Origin: Planctomycetaceae bacterium
GTDB taxonomy: Bacteria > Planctomycetota > Phycisphaerae > UBA1845 > UTPLA1
NCBI GenBank assembly: GCA_006969385.1
Contig: CP030884.1
Span: 3,224,001-3,288,000 of the forward strand
Direction of reading: 5' to 3'
Length of the DNA stretch: 64,000 bases
In this document: positions 27,226 through 36,202 of the stretch, piece after piece
Position numbering within the stretch: the stretch's first letter is position 1
Layout: each line of letters opens with the position of its first letter
The notes under the pieces: generated by a model
Seen by the model: only the letters and a program-made list of their open reading frames with translations
Databases searched by the model: none
What the model was told of the DNA's origin: nothing
Made by a program: the position numbers and the translations under genes

Positions 27226-29255
27226 TCGCGCGCTTCCGGATGGACGGCGATTTTCTCCCGGTCGCTCTGCTGATAGATCGCTTCAGCCCGCGCCATTACG
27301 TCTTGATACGAGGGCAACGCCTTCGCAACAGTCGGCGGCGTGCCCGGCACGCGCGTGGCGAATTCGCGAAGATAGCGTGCGTCGTATTCTTCCACAGGCA
27401 ATCCCATCTGCGGTAGGCTCGCGGATTTGCGAGCGTAAATATCGATCAAACGATGATCGCCTTCACTAATCGTGGCGACTTGTTCGAAGTCGGGGCCGAA
27501 TGACCGAGCCACGCCAAGTCGCTTTTCGATGACGATGACGGTGACATCATCCTTATACGAATCGAACAATGCGAGGCTTTGTTGCGGCGTCATGTCGCAA
27601 AACGCCAAACAACGCCGGCCGCAGTAATAGGTGGCGGGCAGTAGTTCCAACCCGCCGAAATCGTGAAACGTAAAGACGACGGCATCTTCGGGAACAAACT
27701 TTTGCACATACCAGCCCATTGTACGATAGCCGCGGTTGGGTCGAGCGGCACCCCATGTTGCGTTTACGCCAGTGGCGGCAGCTAGGCGGTTCTCGCCGAG
27801 GTTGCTATCGATGGTGCCGATTAGCAGGCTGAGCGTCGTTAGACCGATGCAGGCAAAGGTGAGTTTCTTACCGCCGAGCAAGATGAGTCGCGGCAGCAAC
27901 ACAACTGCCGTTAGCAAGACCAACGCGAGAGACGCTTGCGACAGGTAAGGACTGATGCGACCCGGCGGCGGTTGAAAACACATCAGCGCGAAATACGGCA
28001 TCGCAAACAGCAGCGGCCACCACCACAAGGCCGTCGCGCGCAATCGCACGGTGAAGGCCGACTTCGCCGCGACGATAAACCCGATGGCGACGAACGCGGC
28101 CATGGTCCAACCGAAATGGCCGAGCCATGCCTGCAAAAGTTCGAGCGGGGCGTTCCAGCCGCGAAACGCCGTGTCGGTGATTTCGGCCTTATAGGTGAAG
28201 CGCCCCAGCGGGCCGCCGCCGAAGCGCAAATGCATGCCGACCGTGATTGCGAGCGCACCAACGGGTGGCAGCCACAAGCCGGTTCTTTGTACGAGTTGAA
28301 AAATTGCGCGTTTGTTCCAGTTCGCCGTCGCGCCGATCCAATGTAACCAGACGATCGGCAATGCATAAACGAACAAATGCGACCAAAGGTAAAGCGCGAA
28401 GGATGTGCCGGCGACCCACGCGCGCAAACCCGTCGGCTTGTCTAAATAGCGCGACAGCATGAGTAGCGACAGCACGGCACAGAACACGCCGAGCGATTCG
28501 TAGCCCCACGGATAGCGTGCGTCGGCGACGAAGGGAGGAAACACGGCGACCCAAACGGCGGCAGCCCACGGGGCGATGTGAATGACAGTGGTGCGCACAT
28601 TTTCGCTGCGCCGTGCTATCTCCATTGGTTGTCTTTGTTCTCGTGCGCAAACTTCTGGTCGCTGGTGAGTGCAACCCTCACCCCAGCCCTCTCCCTGCAA
28701 GGGAGAGGGAGTGGATCGCGCCGTAGCTGATGAATCTTGCAACGCTTGGGCGTTTGCGTGTAAATCTTTCGTCGCAACCAAGCGCCGAACGATAAAGAAC
28801 GTGACGACGGGCAGTGCCGAACCGGCAAGGATCAGCGGCAACCGCCAGAGCGTTTCCGTCATCGGTAGGTTGAGTGCCGTCACGACGACGGCCGTCAGCT
28901 TGGTCAGCGCCGGATGCAGCGGGCCGTAGTTGATTTGGAAACACCAGTACCAGCCCCAGTTAAAGGTGCAGTCGTACGCCAGCCGCACGTGGTCGTTGCT
29001 GTCGAGCGGGGTGTTGGTCCCGATCGTGCGCAGTAACACGGCGACGACGACGATGGCTAGCATGCCCGTGAGAAAGCCCCCCGTAATCCGGAATGGGGTT
29101 TCGTGGCGATGGCTCGCTGAACTCGGTTCCACATGCTCTGGCGAGGAGTTGGCGTCAGGCTTTGTAGCATCGTTGGCCGGTGATGAATTTCTGGCCGTAG
29201 GGCGGGTTGTACTCAACCCACCTGCGCTCGGGCGGGGTGTTAGATCGACATTCAT
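27222..29255 (-). CDS. ArnT/PMT-type membrane glycosyltransferase (putative)
   Basis: 677 residues. After a Ser/Thr/Pro-rich cytoplasmic start (about 1-55) come about ten to twelve hydrophobic segments, the first at about 57-78. The first extracytoplasmic loop has a short acidic motif (PLDSNDHVRLAYD), as in GT-C enzymes (PF13231-type), which transfer a sugar from a polyprenyl carrier. Residues about 165-220 (from HANAQ to SENVR) are unlike the rest: SPLQGEGWGEG at 184-194 is the translation of an inserted palindromic repeat, and the surrounding hydrophilic loop seems enlarged. The start has no clear Shine-Dalgarno. Acceptor and sugar are unknown. Confidence 0.75.
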   Translation of the reverse strand: MNVDLTPRPSAGGLSTTRPTARNSSPANDATKPDANSSPEHVEPSSASHRHETPFRITGGFLTGMLAIVVVAVLLRTIGTNTPLDSNDHVRLAYDCTFNWGWYWCFQINYGPLHPALTKLTAVVVTALNLPMTETLWRLPLILAGSALPVVTFFIVRRLVATKDLHANAQALQDSSATARSTPSPLQGEGWGEGCTHQRPEVCAREQRQPMEIARRSENVRTTVIHIAPWAAAVWVAVFPPFVADARYPWGYESLGVFCAVLSLLMLSRYLDKPTGLRAWVAGTSFALYLWSHLFVYALPIVWLHWIGATANWNKRAIFQLVQRTGLWLPPVGALAITVGMHLRFGGGPLGRFTYKAEITDTAFRGWNAPLELLQAWLGHFGWTMAAFVAIGFIVAAKSAFTVRLRATALWWWPLLFAMPYFALMCFQPPPGRISPYLSQASLALVLLTAVVLLPRLILLGGKKLTFACIGLTTLSLLIGTIDSNLGENRLAAATGVNATWGAARPNRGYRTMGWYVQKFVPEDAVVFTFHDFGGLELLPATYYCGRRCLAFCDMTPQQSLALFDSYKDDVTVIVIEKRLGVARSFGPDFEQVATISEGDHRLIDIYARKSASLPQMGLPVEEYDARYLREFATRVPGTPPTVAKALPSYQDVMARAEAIYQQSDREKIAVHPEARD
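28674..28713. repeat. Palindromic repeat inserted within a coding sequence
   Basis: CCCTCTCCC TGCAA GGGAGAGGG-type hairpin preceded by CCCTCACCCCAG, a dispersed element known from many bacteria and usually intergenic. Here it lies in frame inside the membrane glycosyltransferase gene, coding SPLQGEGWGEG. The frame remains open on both sides. Confidence 0.85.
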
Positions 29256-29347
29256 ACGTGATTCATCGGTCGAAATCGCAGCGGCGCTGGACGGCCACCG
29301 AAGAGGGTGAATCAGCTTTGAAGCAATCAGCGCGAGAGAATCATCCT

Positions 29348-29483
29348 GTAGGTCGGGTCATCGACCCGACACGCACGGGCGCGACGATCCAATTGCAACC
29401 ATCAACGTGAGTTTCCGATTCCAGCGACATCGCCCGTGGTACAAATGCTCTCCGTGAAATGTCGGGTCGATGACCCGACCTAC
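29348..29483. repeat. Pair of 24-base exact inverted repeats
   Basis: 29348-29371 and 29460-29483 are exact reverse complements. Each also contains its own small hairpin (GTCGGGTC and GACCCGAC with a 3-base loop). They stand in the 474-base gap between the divergent membrane glycosyltransferase and protease genes. No further gene is seen in 29256-29729. Confidence 0.85.
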
Positions 29484-29729
29484 GACGGTGCGACGAAGAA
29501 AATGACGATTTCGCCACCGCAATCGGCTCTGTCGACGACCGAAAATGCGATAAAAACCTGGCTGTAATCCGTTTTTAGGGCCTCGATCGCCGAATCAAAA
29601 AAATCTTTCCAAATTCCGCGGCAGACGTGACCGCCTCACAGGTACTTCCTTTTGAAACACCCATTGCGCTCGGCGGGGTCGGGCGCATTCGTCTGGTGTT
29701 GAAGCCATTATCACAGAAGGAGTGTTCGT

Positions 29730-30995
29730 ATGTTTCGGTCCAGTGGCGCTGTGCGCCGTCATAAATGGTCGTTGACCATCGTCGTTCTTTGCATCGGTTC
29801 AATAAGCGTTGGCGGCAGTCTTGTCGCGTGTAACACGCAGGTTCCCAACGCGTTGCTATGTCCCAGCGATCAGGATTCATTCGCCACCATGAACGAATCT
29901 GCTTATGCCGTCGTAATGGAATTTCGCGTCGGCCCCAATCCAGAAGATCTCATCTATATCGAGCTTGGTACGGCCTTCGCGATCGGCGAGCGACTGATGG
30001 CCACCAATGCGCACGTGACGGAAGTATTCAGAACGAACACGACAGCGCCGATGGAAAACGTCTTCGCCGTGCGATCCGGCACCGGCGATGTCGTCACCTT
30101 GCTTCGCGCGCTGACCCATCCCGATTATGACGGCAATCCGGGCACGTCGCCCGACGTCGGGCTCTTCACGACGCAAGAAGCGCTACCGGCGTGGTTGCCG
30201 CTTGCCAGCGAATTTGAGGTCAGCGATCTGGCGACGGGTGACCGTTTGCTGCTGACCGGTTTCCCCGGCGAAGTAAACGACGTGATTCCGATCATTCCGG
30301 GCGTCACGGTTCCGCAAGCGACGTCGCTTAGCGGGCCGATTACGGCGTTACGTTCGCACGACGATACGCAGGCCGTCGATGCGTCAAATATCGATGTGAT
30401 TCAACATCAGATTCCGACGACACCGGGTACCAGCGGCTCGCCGTTGGTGCGCTGTGGTGAAGTTGTTGGCGTACACAATTCGGGTATCACGCAAAAGGTC
30501 TTGCAGGCCGGTCCCAACGGCACGATTACCGAAGCCAACATCCCTTCGGCCGGTAGCAATTTCGGCGTACACGTGCGCTACATCCAGGAAATGGTCACGT
30601 TGTTCAATAACCAATCGATTCAAGGTTTTGAATTGCCGCCCGCGTTCACCGGCCAGGGCGGTCAACCCAATCAGGGCGGCGGCGTGGCGCAGTTCGCGGG
30701 TAACTATGCCGGCAATATCACGCAGCCGGCGACGGCGGCTCATTCGTTTACCTATACCGTCAACCAGGATGGTACGGTCACCGGCACGAGCACGTGGCCG
30801 AACACCGGCAACTTTACGTTGACGGGGCAAGTCGATGCGGCGGGCAACATCGCCATCACCGACGACGCACAGGCGCGGCTCGGCTTTAATACCGGCATCT
30901 ACGCCGGCCAAATCGCCCAAAACGGTGCAGTCATGGGTTCGTACTTTGAAGGTGACACAAACAACTTCATCGCCAATTGGTCGGCGAGCCGGTGA
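29730..30995 (+). CDS. Trypsin-like serine protease lipoprotein with C-terminal beta domain
   Basis: 421 residues. The N-terminus is basic then hydrophobic and ends in LVAC (Cys34), predicting a lipoprotein. The peptidase region holds a catalytic triad: His95 (MATNAHVTEVF), Asp142 (SPDVGLF) and Ser235 (TPGTSGSPLV), the GxSGxP of the S1 family. From about 315 to the end is a Gly/Thr-rich beta domain (FAGNYAGNITQP...YTVNQDGTVTGTSTW) resembling repeats on other exported planctomycete proteins. An AAGGAG lies about 8 bases before the ATG. A strong terminator follows about 120 bases downstream. Substrates are unknown; it probably acts outside the inner membrane. Confidence 0.85.
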   Translation: MFRSSGAVRRHKWSLTIVVLCIGSISVGGSLVACNTQVPNALLCPSDQDSFATMNESAYAVVMEFRVGPNPEDLIYIELGTAFAIGERLMATNAHVTEVFRTNTTAPMENVFAVRSGTGDVVTLLRALTHPDYDGNPGTSPDVGLFTTQEALPAWLPLASEFEVSDLATGDRLLLTGFPGEVNDVIPIIPGVTVPQATSLSGPITALRSHDDTQAVDASNIDVIQHQIPTTPGTSGSPLVRCGEVVGVHNSGITQKVLQAGPNGTITEANIPSAGSNFGVHVRYIQEMVTLFNNQSIQGFELPPAFTGQGGQPNQGGGVAQFAGNYAGNITQPATAAHSFTYTVNQDGTVTGTSTWPNTGNFTLTGQVDAAGNIAITDDAQARLGFNTGIYAGQIAQNGAVMGSYFEGDTNNFIANWSASR

Positions 30996-31114
30996 TGGTA
31001 TGGCGCTGACGCGTGAGACAGTCGGAATGAGCCGTATGGTCCACTCCGTCTTGTAGTTTGGCGTTGGACCACGCGAGTGAATCAATCACGTCGAGCTGTA
31101 TTGATAATGAAACA

Positions 31115-31146
31115 AAGCAAGTCGCGTTCGCGCGGCTTGCTTTTTT
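31115..31146 (+). terminator. Terminator of the protease gene
   Basis: AAGCAAGTCGCG and CGCGGCTTGCTT form a 12-base stem closed by a UUCG tetraloop, followed by TTTTTT. Confidence 0.92.
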
Positions 31147-31184
31147 ATTGAATCGTACGGACACAAGTAGACCGATGGACCTTT

Positions 31185-31220
31185 AAGCAGAAGCAGAAGC
31201 AGAAGCAGGAGCAGGAGCTT
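31185..31220. repeat. Hexanucleotide tandem repeat, six units
   Basis: Four AAGCAG units, then GAGCAG and GAGCTT, run without a gap after the protease terminator. Too short for a satellite function; slippage-prone. Confidence 0.75.
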
Positions 31221-31309
31221 CCAGGGACATTCGCATAGGCTCTTATAGAATCACGATTGACTGTGACCCAGCACGAAAGGCTTAGAAACACCGGCTTGTT
31301 CGATGGGGC

Positions 31310-31570
31310 GCGTCAAAACCCCGAAATATAATTCCTCAAGGGGAGCGCTCGAAGCAGATACGCCGAAGACGTTACGCCTTCGAGCCCCGGGTTGCCGCAA
31401 CAGCGGCTACCCGGGGTAAACACAGTCATCGCGACCTTCAACCCCAACGGGGTTGCGGCATTCTCGACCGGTACATGCCGCAACTCTTTCAGAGTTGAAT
31501 CCGGTAACGGATTGATAAACCCAGGGTAGCCGCTACGCGTCAACCCTGGGCTAATGGGTGTAACGCCTTC
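31310..31570. repeat. Cluster of different hairpins (planctomycete-type intergenic repeat)
   Basis: At least five short hairpins follow one another: CCCCGGGTTGCCGC/GCGGCTACCCGGGG near 31385-31418, AACCCC/GGGGTT near 31443, CAACTC/GAGTTG near 31482, CCCAGGGT/ACCCTGGG near 31522-31553 and CGCC/GGCG near 31566. The loops and arms differ, so it is a mosaic rather than a tandem array. A related mosaic is near 51.4 kb. The rest of the gap to 31837 shows no gene. Confidence 0.7.
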
Positions 31571-31837
31571 GGCGTAAAGATTCGATTTGACTACTAATCG
31601 ATCGACTGTCGTTCAGTGTTTTAGGCTGAGATGTACAACCGCCCATGCGGAGTTTCAGCAGGTTCGTCGCGCGCAATCATTCCTTACGAAGACATCTTGA
31701 CGGTCATTCTCAGTACCGGACGGAGCGCAGTCGGGAGCCATGAATGAAGCGGCGGTATCCATTCGAATTTCGGTAGAGTTGGTGTCGCGCATTAAATCGA
31801 GGACGCGATGCAGATTTCTAGAACGCCTATCGCCGCC

Positions 31838-32716
31838 CTAATCCGGCGACAGAATCCGCTCTAACTTGCGCAGCGCTTCGCCTTCTAACTGTCGGACTCG
31901 TTCGCGCGTGAGGCCGATGCGCTCGCCGATTTGTTTGAGCGTGAGCGGTTCTTCGTCGGTCAGGCCGTAGCGCAGACGCAGAATGGTGCTTTCGCGTTCG
32001 TCGAGAGCGTCGAGCAGTTTCTCGATCATCTCGGCTTCGGCCTGACTAAAGACGGCCTCTTCGGGAGACTGCGAACGATCGTCGGGCAAGATGTCGGAAA
32101 GCGACATGGAGCCGTCGGGCGATTCGGTTTGTGTGGGGGCGCTGAACGCGCGCACGGCCAGCTTGATGATGCGCACCTTCTTTTCGGGAAGTTCCATCTT
32201 CTTGGCGACTTCCTGAATCGATGGCGTGCGGCCGAGTTCTTCTTCGAGCTTGCGATGCACCTGCTTCCAGCGACCGATCATTTCGACCATGTAGGCGGGA
32301 ATGTGCACCGGCTGCACGGTGTTGATCAGCGCGCGTTTGATGGACTGCTTGATCCACCAACTGGAGTACGTGCTGAAGCGCGAGCCCATGTCGGGGTCGA
32401 AGCCTTCGACGGCGCGGAGCAAACCGAGGTTACCCTCTTCGATCAGGTCGGACAGCGGCATGCCGCGCTTGGAATACGCTTTTGCGATGCTGACGACGAG
32501 GCGCAGGTTCGAGCGAATCATCAACTCGCGCGCTTCGTTACCCGCGCGTTCGAGGTCTTCCTTCTCGGGGAGCGTGATTTCACCGCGCGCAAAGCGATTG
32601 GACGCGGCGCTGCCGCGATGGATGGCCCGGGCCAGGTCTTTTTCCTGTTGGGCCGTAAGCAAATCGCATTCGTTGATCTGCTTGAGATAGTGCTGTAATC
32701 CGGGTTCGACGGCTAT
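31838..32716 (-). CDS. rpoD: Primary-type RNA polymerase sigma factor (sigma-70 family)
   Basis: 292 residues with region 1.2 (YLKQINECDLLTAQQEKDLA), region 2 (RLVVSIAKAYSKRGMPLSDLIEEGNLGLLRAVEGFDP, then FSTYSSWWIKQSIKRAL), region 3 (IPAYMVEMIGRWKQVHRKLEEELGRTPS) and region 4 (LRLRYGLTDEEPLTLKQIGERIGLTRERVRQLE). No region 1.1 is present, so it may be a group 2 factor such as RpoS rather than the housekeeping one. The conserved protein begins at AVEPGLQ, and the only codon with a well-spaced AAGGAG (32724-32729, 7 bases) is AUA at 32716. The first ordinary codon, GTG at 32779, would add 21 unlikely residues. The start is therefore uncertain. Confidence 0.9.
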   Translation of the reverse strand: MAVEPGLQHYLKQINECDLLTAQQEKDLARAIHRGSAASNRFARGEITLPEKEDLERAGNEARELMIRSNLRLVVSIAKAYSKRGMPLSDLIEEGNLGLLRAVEGFDPDMGSRFSTYSSWWIKQSIKRALINTVQPVHIPAYMVEMIGRWKQVHRKLEEELGRTPSIQEVAKKMELPEKKVRIIKLAVRAFSAPTQTESPDGSMSLSDILPDDRSQSPEEAVFSQAEAEMIEKLLDALDERESTILRLRYGLTDEEPLTLKQIGERIGLTRERVRQLEGEALRKLERILSPD

Positions 32717-33109
32717 GACAACACTCCTTGTTGGGGGTAGCCGACGTCTGTGCCGGCACCCGGTTGGCACGCGAATCACCTTGTCATCGGCAATTCACGG
32801 CGGGCGATTTGCCTCCGAATCGTAAGACGAATCGCCGCGCAAAAACGGCTGCTGTCGTCGCGTTGATTCCCGGACTCGATACGAAACACAGCCTCAGTCG
32901 GTTTGTCCTTCGGCCCCCCAAAAGACAGCACCCAAATTTTAGCCGCAGGGCGATGGCCGCTCCAGCATTTTTGAGTTCGTCGGATACACGATGTCGGGAT
33001 TGCGAGTTGACGGTAATTTGATGCTTGCCCGGTGTAACGGTTGTCCAAGGTGTGGGGAGTTGCTGGGATGATTTGGTTGGCGGTAGGGTTTTTGAATCAG
33101 GTAGTGTCG

Positions 33110-33500
33110 CTCGCGGTGTCCCCCAGCCCCAGAGGGGCAGGGGCACCCAAATAATTCACACTTAGCCCCCGGCCATTGGCCGAGGGCTAACCTGCGGCGA
33201 CCAGAATGCATTTCTATCCCCCGGCCTTCGAGAAGCTAAATCGCCTCGGGGCGAAGCTTCTGTTCGATAAAAAAGCGGCATCGATGGGCCGTTTAAGGCG
33301 TCGATGCCGCGTACATGCGATTGAGTTGTTTGCGCTTCGAGGCGAGAATTGTCCCCAGCCCCGGAGGGGAAGGGCACCCTACTAAGGCGAACTCGATGCA
33401 AGGGGGGACCCGCCGACGTTATTTATGGTTCGTGATTCCCCACCCTTCACTGCTGTGAAGGATGGGGCACCCAAATCAGAGGAATCCGATGCACCCAAGC
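33110..33500. repeat. Several GGTGCCCC-type palindromic repeats
   Basis: Hairpins of the family seen after thrC: CCCCAGCCCC...GGGGCAGGGGCACC near 33120-33150; AGCCCCCGGCC/GGCCGAGGGCT near 33164-33190; CCCCGGAGGGGAAGGGCACCC near 33357-33383; CCCCACCCTTCAC...GAAGGATGGGGCACC near 33438-33473. They fill the gap between rpsA and the sigma gene. No gene is seen in 32780-33520. Confidence 0.75.
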
Positions 33501-33520
33501 GATGGGCACCCGAAACTTAT

Positions 33521-35407
33521 TTAGTCGTCGCCGTCGGATCCGGCGGCTTCGTCAGCGTCGCCTTTCTTTTCGTCGTCGCCCGACGCTTCGGCAGCGGCGG
33601 CGCCTTCGGCAGGCTTGTCGCCACCTTCCTGATTGTTCAACAGAACGGTCGCCGAAATCATGTCGGTGGTTTCTTCACCGGCACCGTGCAGACCGCCGCG
33701 GCGCGCCTTCGGTTGGCCGGCCGGCTTGCTGCCGCCTTCGCCACCTTCGTCGCCCGACGCCCAATCGGCGCGCTTCTTGGAGAGACCGATCTTGCGATCC
33801 TGAGTATCGACGCGCAGGATCTTCACTTCGATATCCTGGCCGATTTCGACGGCGTGGTGCGGATCATCCACATGATCGTCTGACAATTCAGAGACGTGCA
33901 GCAGGCCCTCGAGATCTTCTTCCAGTTCGACGAACACGCCGAAGTTGGTGATCTTGGTGACCTTGCCCTGCACGATCATGCCGGGGATGTAGCGTTCCGG
34001 CACGGCATGCAACCACGGGTCTTCCGTGAGCTGCTTGAGGCCGAGCGCGATGCGCGACTTCTCTTGATCCACACTTAGGACGACGCACTTCACTTCGTCG
34101 CCCTTCTTGATGAGTTCCGACGGATGGCTGATCTTCTTGGTCCAGCTCATGTCGGAGACGTGCAAGAGGCCGTCGATGCCTTGTTCGATTTCGATGAACG
34201 CCCCGTAGTTCGTCAGGTTGCGGACCGTGCCGGTGACGACGGTGTTGGGCGGATACTTCTCGGCAACCAGCGTCCACGGGTTGGTTTCGGTCTGCTTGAT
34301 ACCGAGCGAGATTTCCTGCTTGTCTTTATCGATTTCGAGCACGACGACTTCGATCTCATCACCGAGGTTGAGCATTTCGGACGGGTGATTGATGCGTCGC
34401 GTCCACGACATTTCGGAGATGTGGACGAGACCTTCGATGCCGCTTTCGAGTTTGATGAAGGCGCCGTAGGGCGTGATATTGACAACTTCGCCCTTGATCT
34501 TGCTTTGGACCGGGTACTTGCTTTCGACCTGTTCCCACGGGTTTTCGGTGGTCTGCTTGAGGCCGAGCGCGATCTTCTCTTTTTCCATATCAAAGCTGAG
34601 CACTTTGACGTTGATCTTGTCGTCGATCTTCACCATTTCGCTCGGATGGCCGATGCGATCCCAACTCATGTCGGTGATGTGCAACAGACCGTCGATGCCG
34701 CCGAGATCGATAAACGCGCCGAAGTCGGCGATGTTCTTGACGGTACCCTCGCGAATCTGGCCGACCTCCAGCTCTTTCATGAGCTTTTCCTTGGCGGCGG
34801 CGCGTTCGGTTTCGATGAGCTTGCGGCGCGAGATGACGATGTTGCGACGCGACTCATCGATCTTGAGGATGACGGCTTCGATCGTTTTACCGATGAAGTG
34901 GCTGACATCGCCGGGGCGACGGGTATCGACCTGTGAAGCGGGCAGGAAGACCGGTACGCCGATATCGACGAGCAAGCCGCCCTTGATCTTGCGCATCACC
35001 TTACCGGATACGCGATCGCCTTCGGCGCATTCGTTGAGCAGGCGTTCCCAACCGCGGATGCGATCGGCTTTGCGCTTGGAGAGGGCGAGGCCGCCCGAAT
35101 CGGTTTCGAGTGCTTCGAGCAACACTTCGATTTCATCGCCGGGATCGATTTCGGATTTGTCGTCCCACTCGTCGAGGTTGACGTAGCCTTCGCTCTTAAG
35201 GCCGACGTCGACGACAACTTCATTACCGCTGATGCCGAGAATTTTGCCCTTCAGGATCGACTCGGGCTTGAGTTCGGCGACGGAAGAATCGACGTTCTTA
35301 TCCATCGCCGCTTCAAAGTCGTCACCCAGCGCAGCGGCTAACTCGCGATCGAGTTCCTCATCCGAAACATCAATCAGCTCTAATGTTTGCTCATCCAATT
35401 TGGTCAT
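33521..35407 (-). CDS. rpsA: Ribosomal protein bS1
   Basis: 628 residues with six S1 OB-fold domains at about 52-112, 130-195, 215-285, 302-372, 388-459 and 474-545 (later ones with the pattern VHISEMSW...HPSEML). Domains 3-6 bind mRNA and recruit leaders to the 30S subunit; domains 1-2 dock on the ribosome. The first 50 residues are an acidic helical start, and the last 80 a hydrophilic tail (GDEGGEGGSKPAGQPKARRGG...DEAAGSDGDD) not found in enterobacterial S1. There is no Shine-Dalgarno before the ATG, which is usual for rpsA. Gene order here (sigma, rpsA, FHA) is not a known operon. Confidence 0.96.
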   Translation of the reverse strand: MTKLDEQTLELIDVSDEELDRELAAALGDDFEAAMDKNVDSSVAELKPESILKGKILGISGNEVVVDVGLKSEGYVNLDEWDDKSEIDPGDEIEVLLEALETDSGGLALSKRKADRIRGWERLLNECAEGDRVSGKVMRKIKGGLLVDIGVPVFLPASQVDTRRPGDVSHFIGKTIEAVILKIDESRRNIVISRRKLIETERAAAKEKLMKELEVGQIREGTVKNIADFGAFIDLGGIDGLLHITDMSWDRIGHPSEMVKIDDKINVKVLSFDMEKEKIALGLKQTTENPWEQVESKYPVQSKIKGEVVNITPYGAFIKLESGIEGLVHISEMSWTRRINHPSEMLNLGDEIEVVVLEIDKDKQEISLGIKQTETNPWTLVAEKYPPNTVVTGTVRNLTNYGAFIEIEQGIDGLLHVSDMSWTKKISHPSELIKKGDEVKCVVLSVDQEKSRIALGLKQLTEDPWLHAVPERYIPGMIVQGKVTKITNFGVFVELEEDLEGLLHVSELSDDHVDDPHHAVEIGQDIEVKILRVDTQDRKIGLSKKRADWASGDEGGEGGSKPAGQPKARRGGLHGAGEETTDMISATVLLNNQEGGDKPAEGAAAAEASGDDEKKGDADEAAGSDGDD

Positions 35408-36202
35408 AAAAAGAAAACTTTCAAGAAGACGCCGATCATCACAGAAACCGTCGCTGCCGACGGCGGATCATGGCGACGATGGCGGAGGTATCTCGCCGGA
35501 TGGTTTAGACGATCGTCTATCCCGCGAGCGCGCCGGGCCATCGCACCCGGTGCCTGCACCCAATCAGAATCCGACGACGAACCGTTCGCGGTCGGAAAAT
35601 TTCGACAATATTTTGCCGAGAAACCTGATAATCTAACTCAGTATTATCGACACGGCAAATGCTGCGGTTGTGTTAAGCCGCTGCGGCCCCCCGTCATTTT
35701 CTGCCGGCCCAGCCCCAACTCGATAATGCGTCGGTCCGCACCGTTTGCTGCATATTTGGGGCAGGGGTTAGGCGTTTCTAGACGCTGAATTGCAAAGTCC
35801 GACGTCAGCGTCGGGCCGCTTCACGCGCGAAAAATGCGCCCGCGATTCTCGCATTCGATATCGCCGACCGGGCGCAGGTCGACCGCACATCTACCGTGCC
35901 GGACGCGGATATCCCTATTTGCAATGCTGAAAACGGCGGTTTTGGCCGATATCAAGTCAGGTGGCCGTGGGGCAGTGTCTGCGGCGGATATTATCGGCTT
36001 TCTGGTACGGGCAAACGGGGTTGGTGGTCGTTGAATAACGAATAACGCACGTCCCGACTGAGTTGCCGCCGGGAGGCAGGTCGTCGCGCGTCCGACTGGG
36101 GAACGCCGGCGATCCAATGCAGACAATCAGGCCAACAGGCTTCGCCGCGCAGGCCGTGTTCTGATAGACACGCAGCGATGCGGCTTTTGAGGGTCAAAGC
36201 AG
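35408..36202. other. Long intergenic region, no gene recognised
   Basis: The 795 bases between divergent rpsA and the FHA gene hold no recognisable gene or RNA. Part of it is the likely rpsA leader. One possible use is control of the FHA/coiled-coil pair; no motif was found. Confidence 0.45.
35630..35658 (-). promoter_or_regulatory. Candidate rpsA promoter
   Basis: TTGCCG (35653-35658), a 17-base spacer and TAGATT (35630-35635) on the minus strand. It predicts an S1 leader of about 215 bases, long enough for autoregulation as in other bacteria. Confidence 0.45.
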
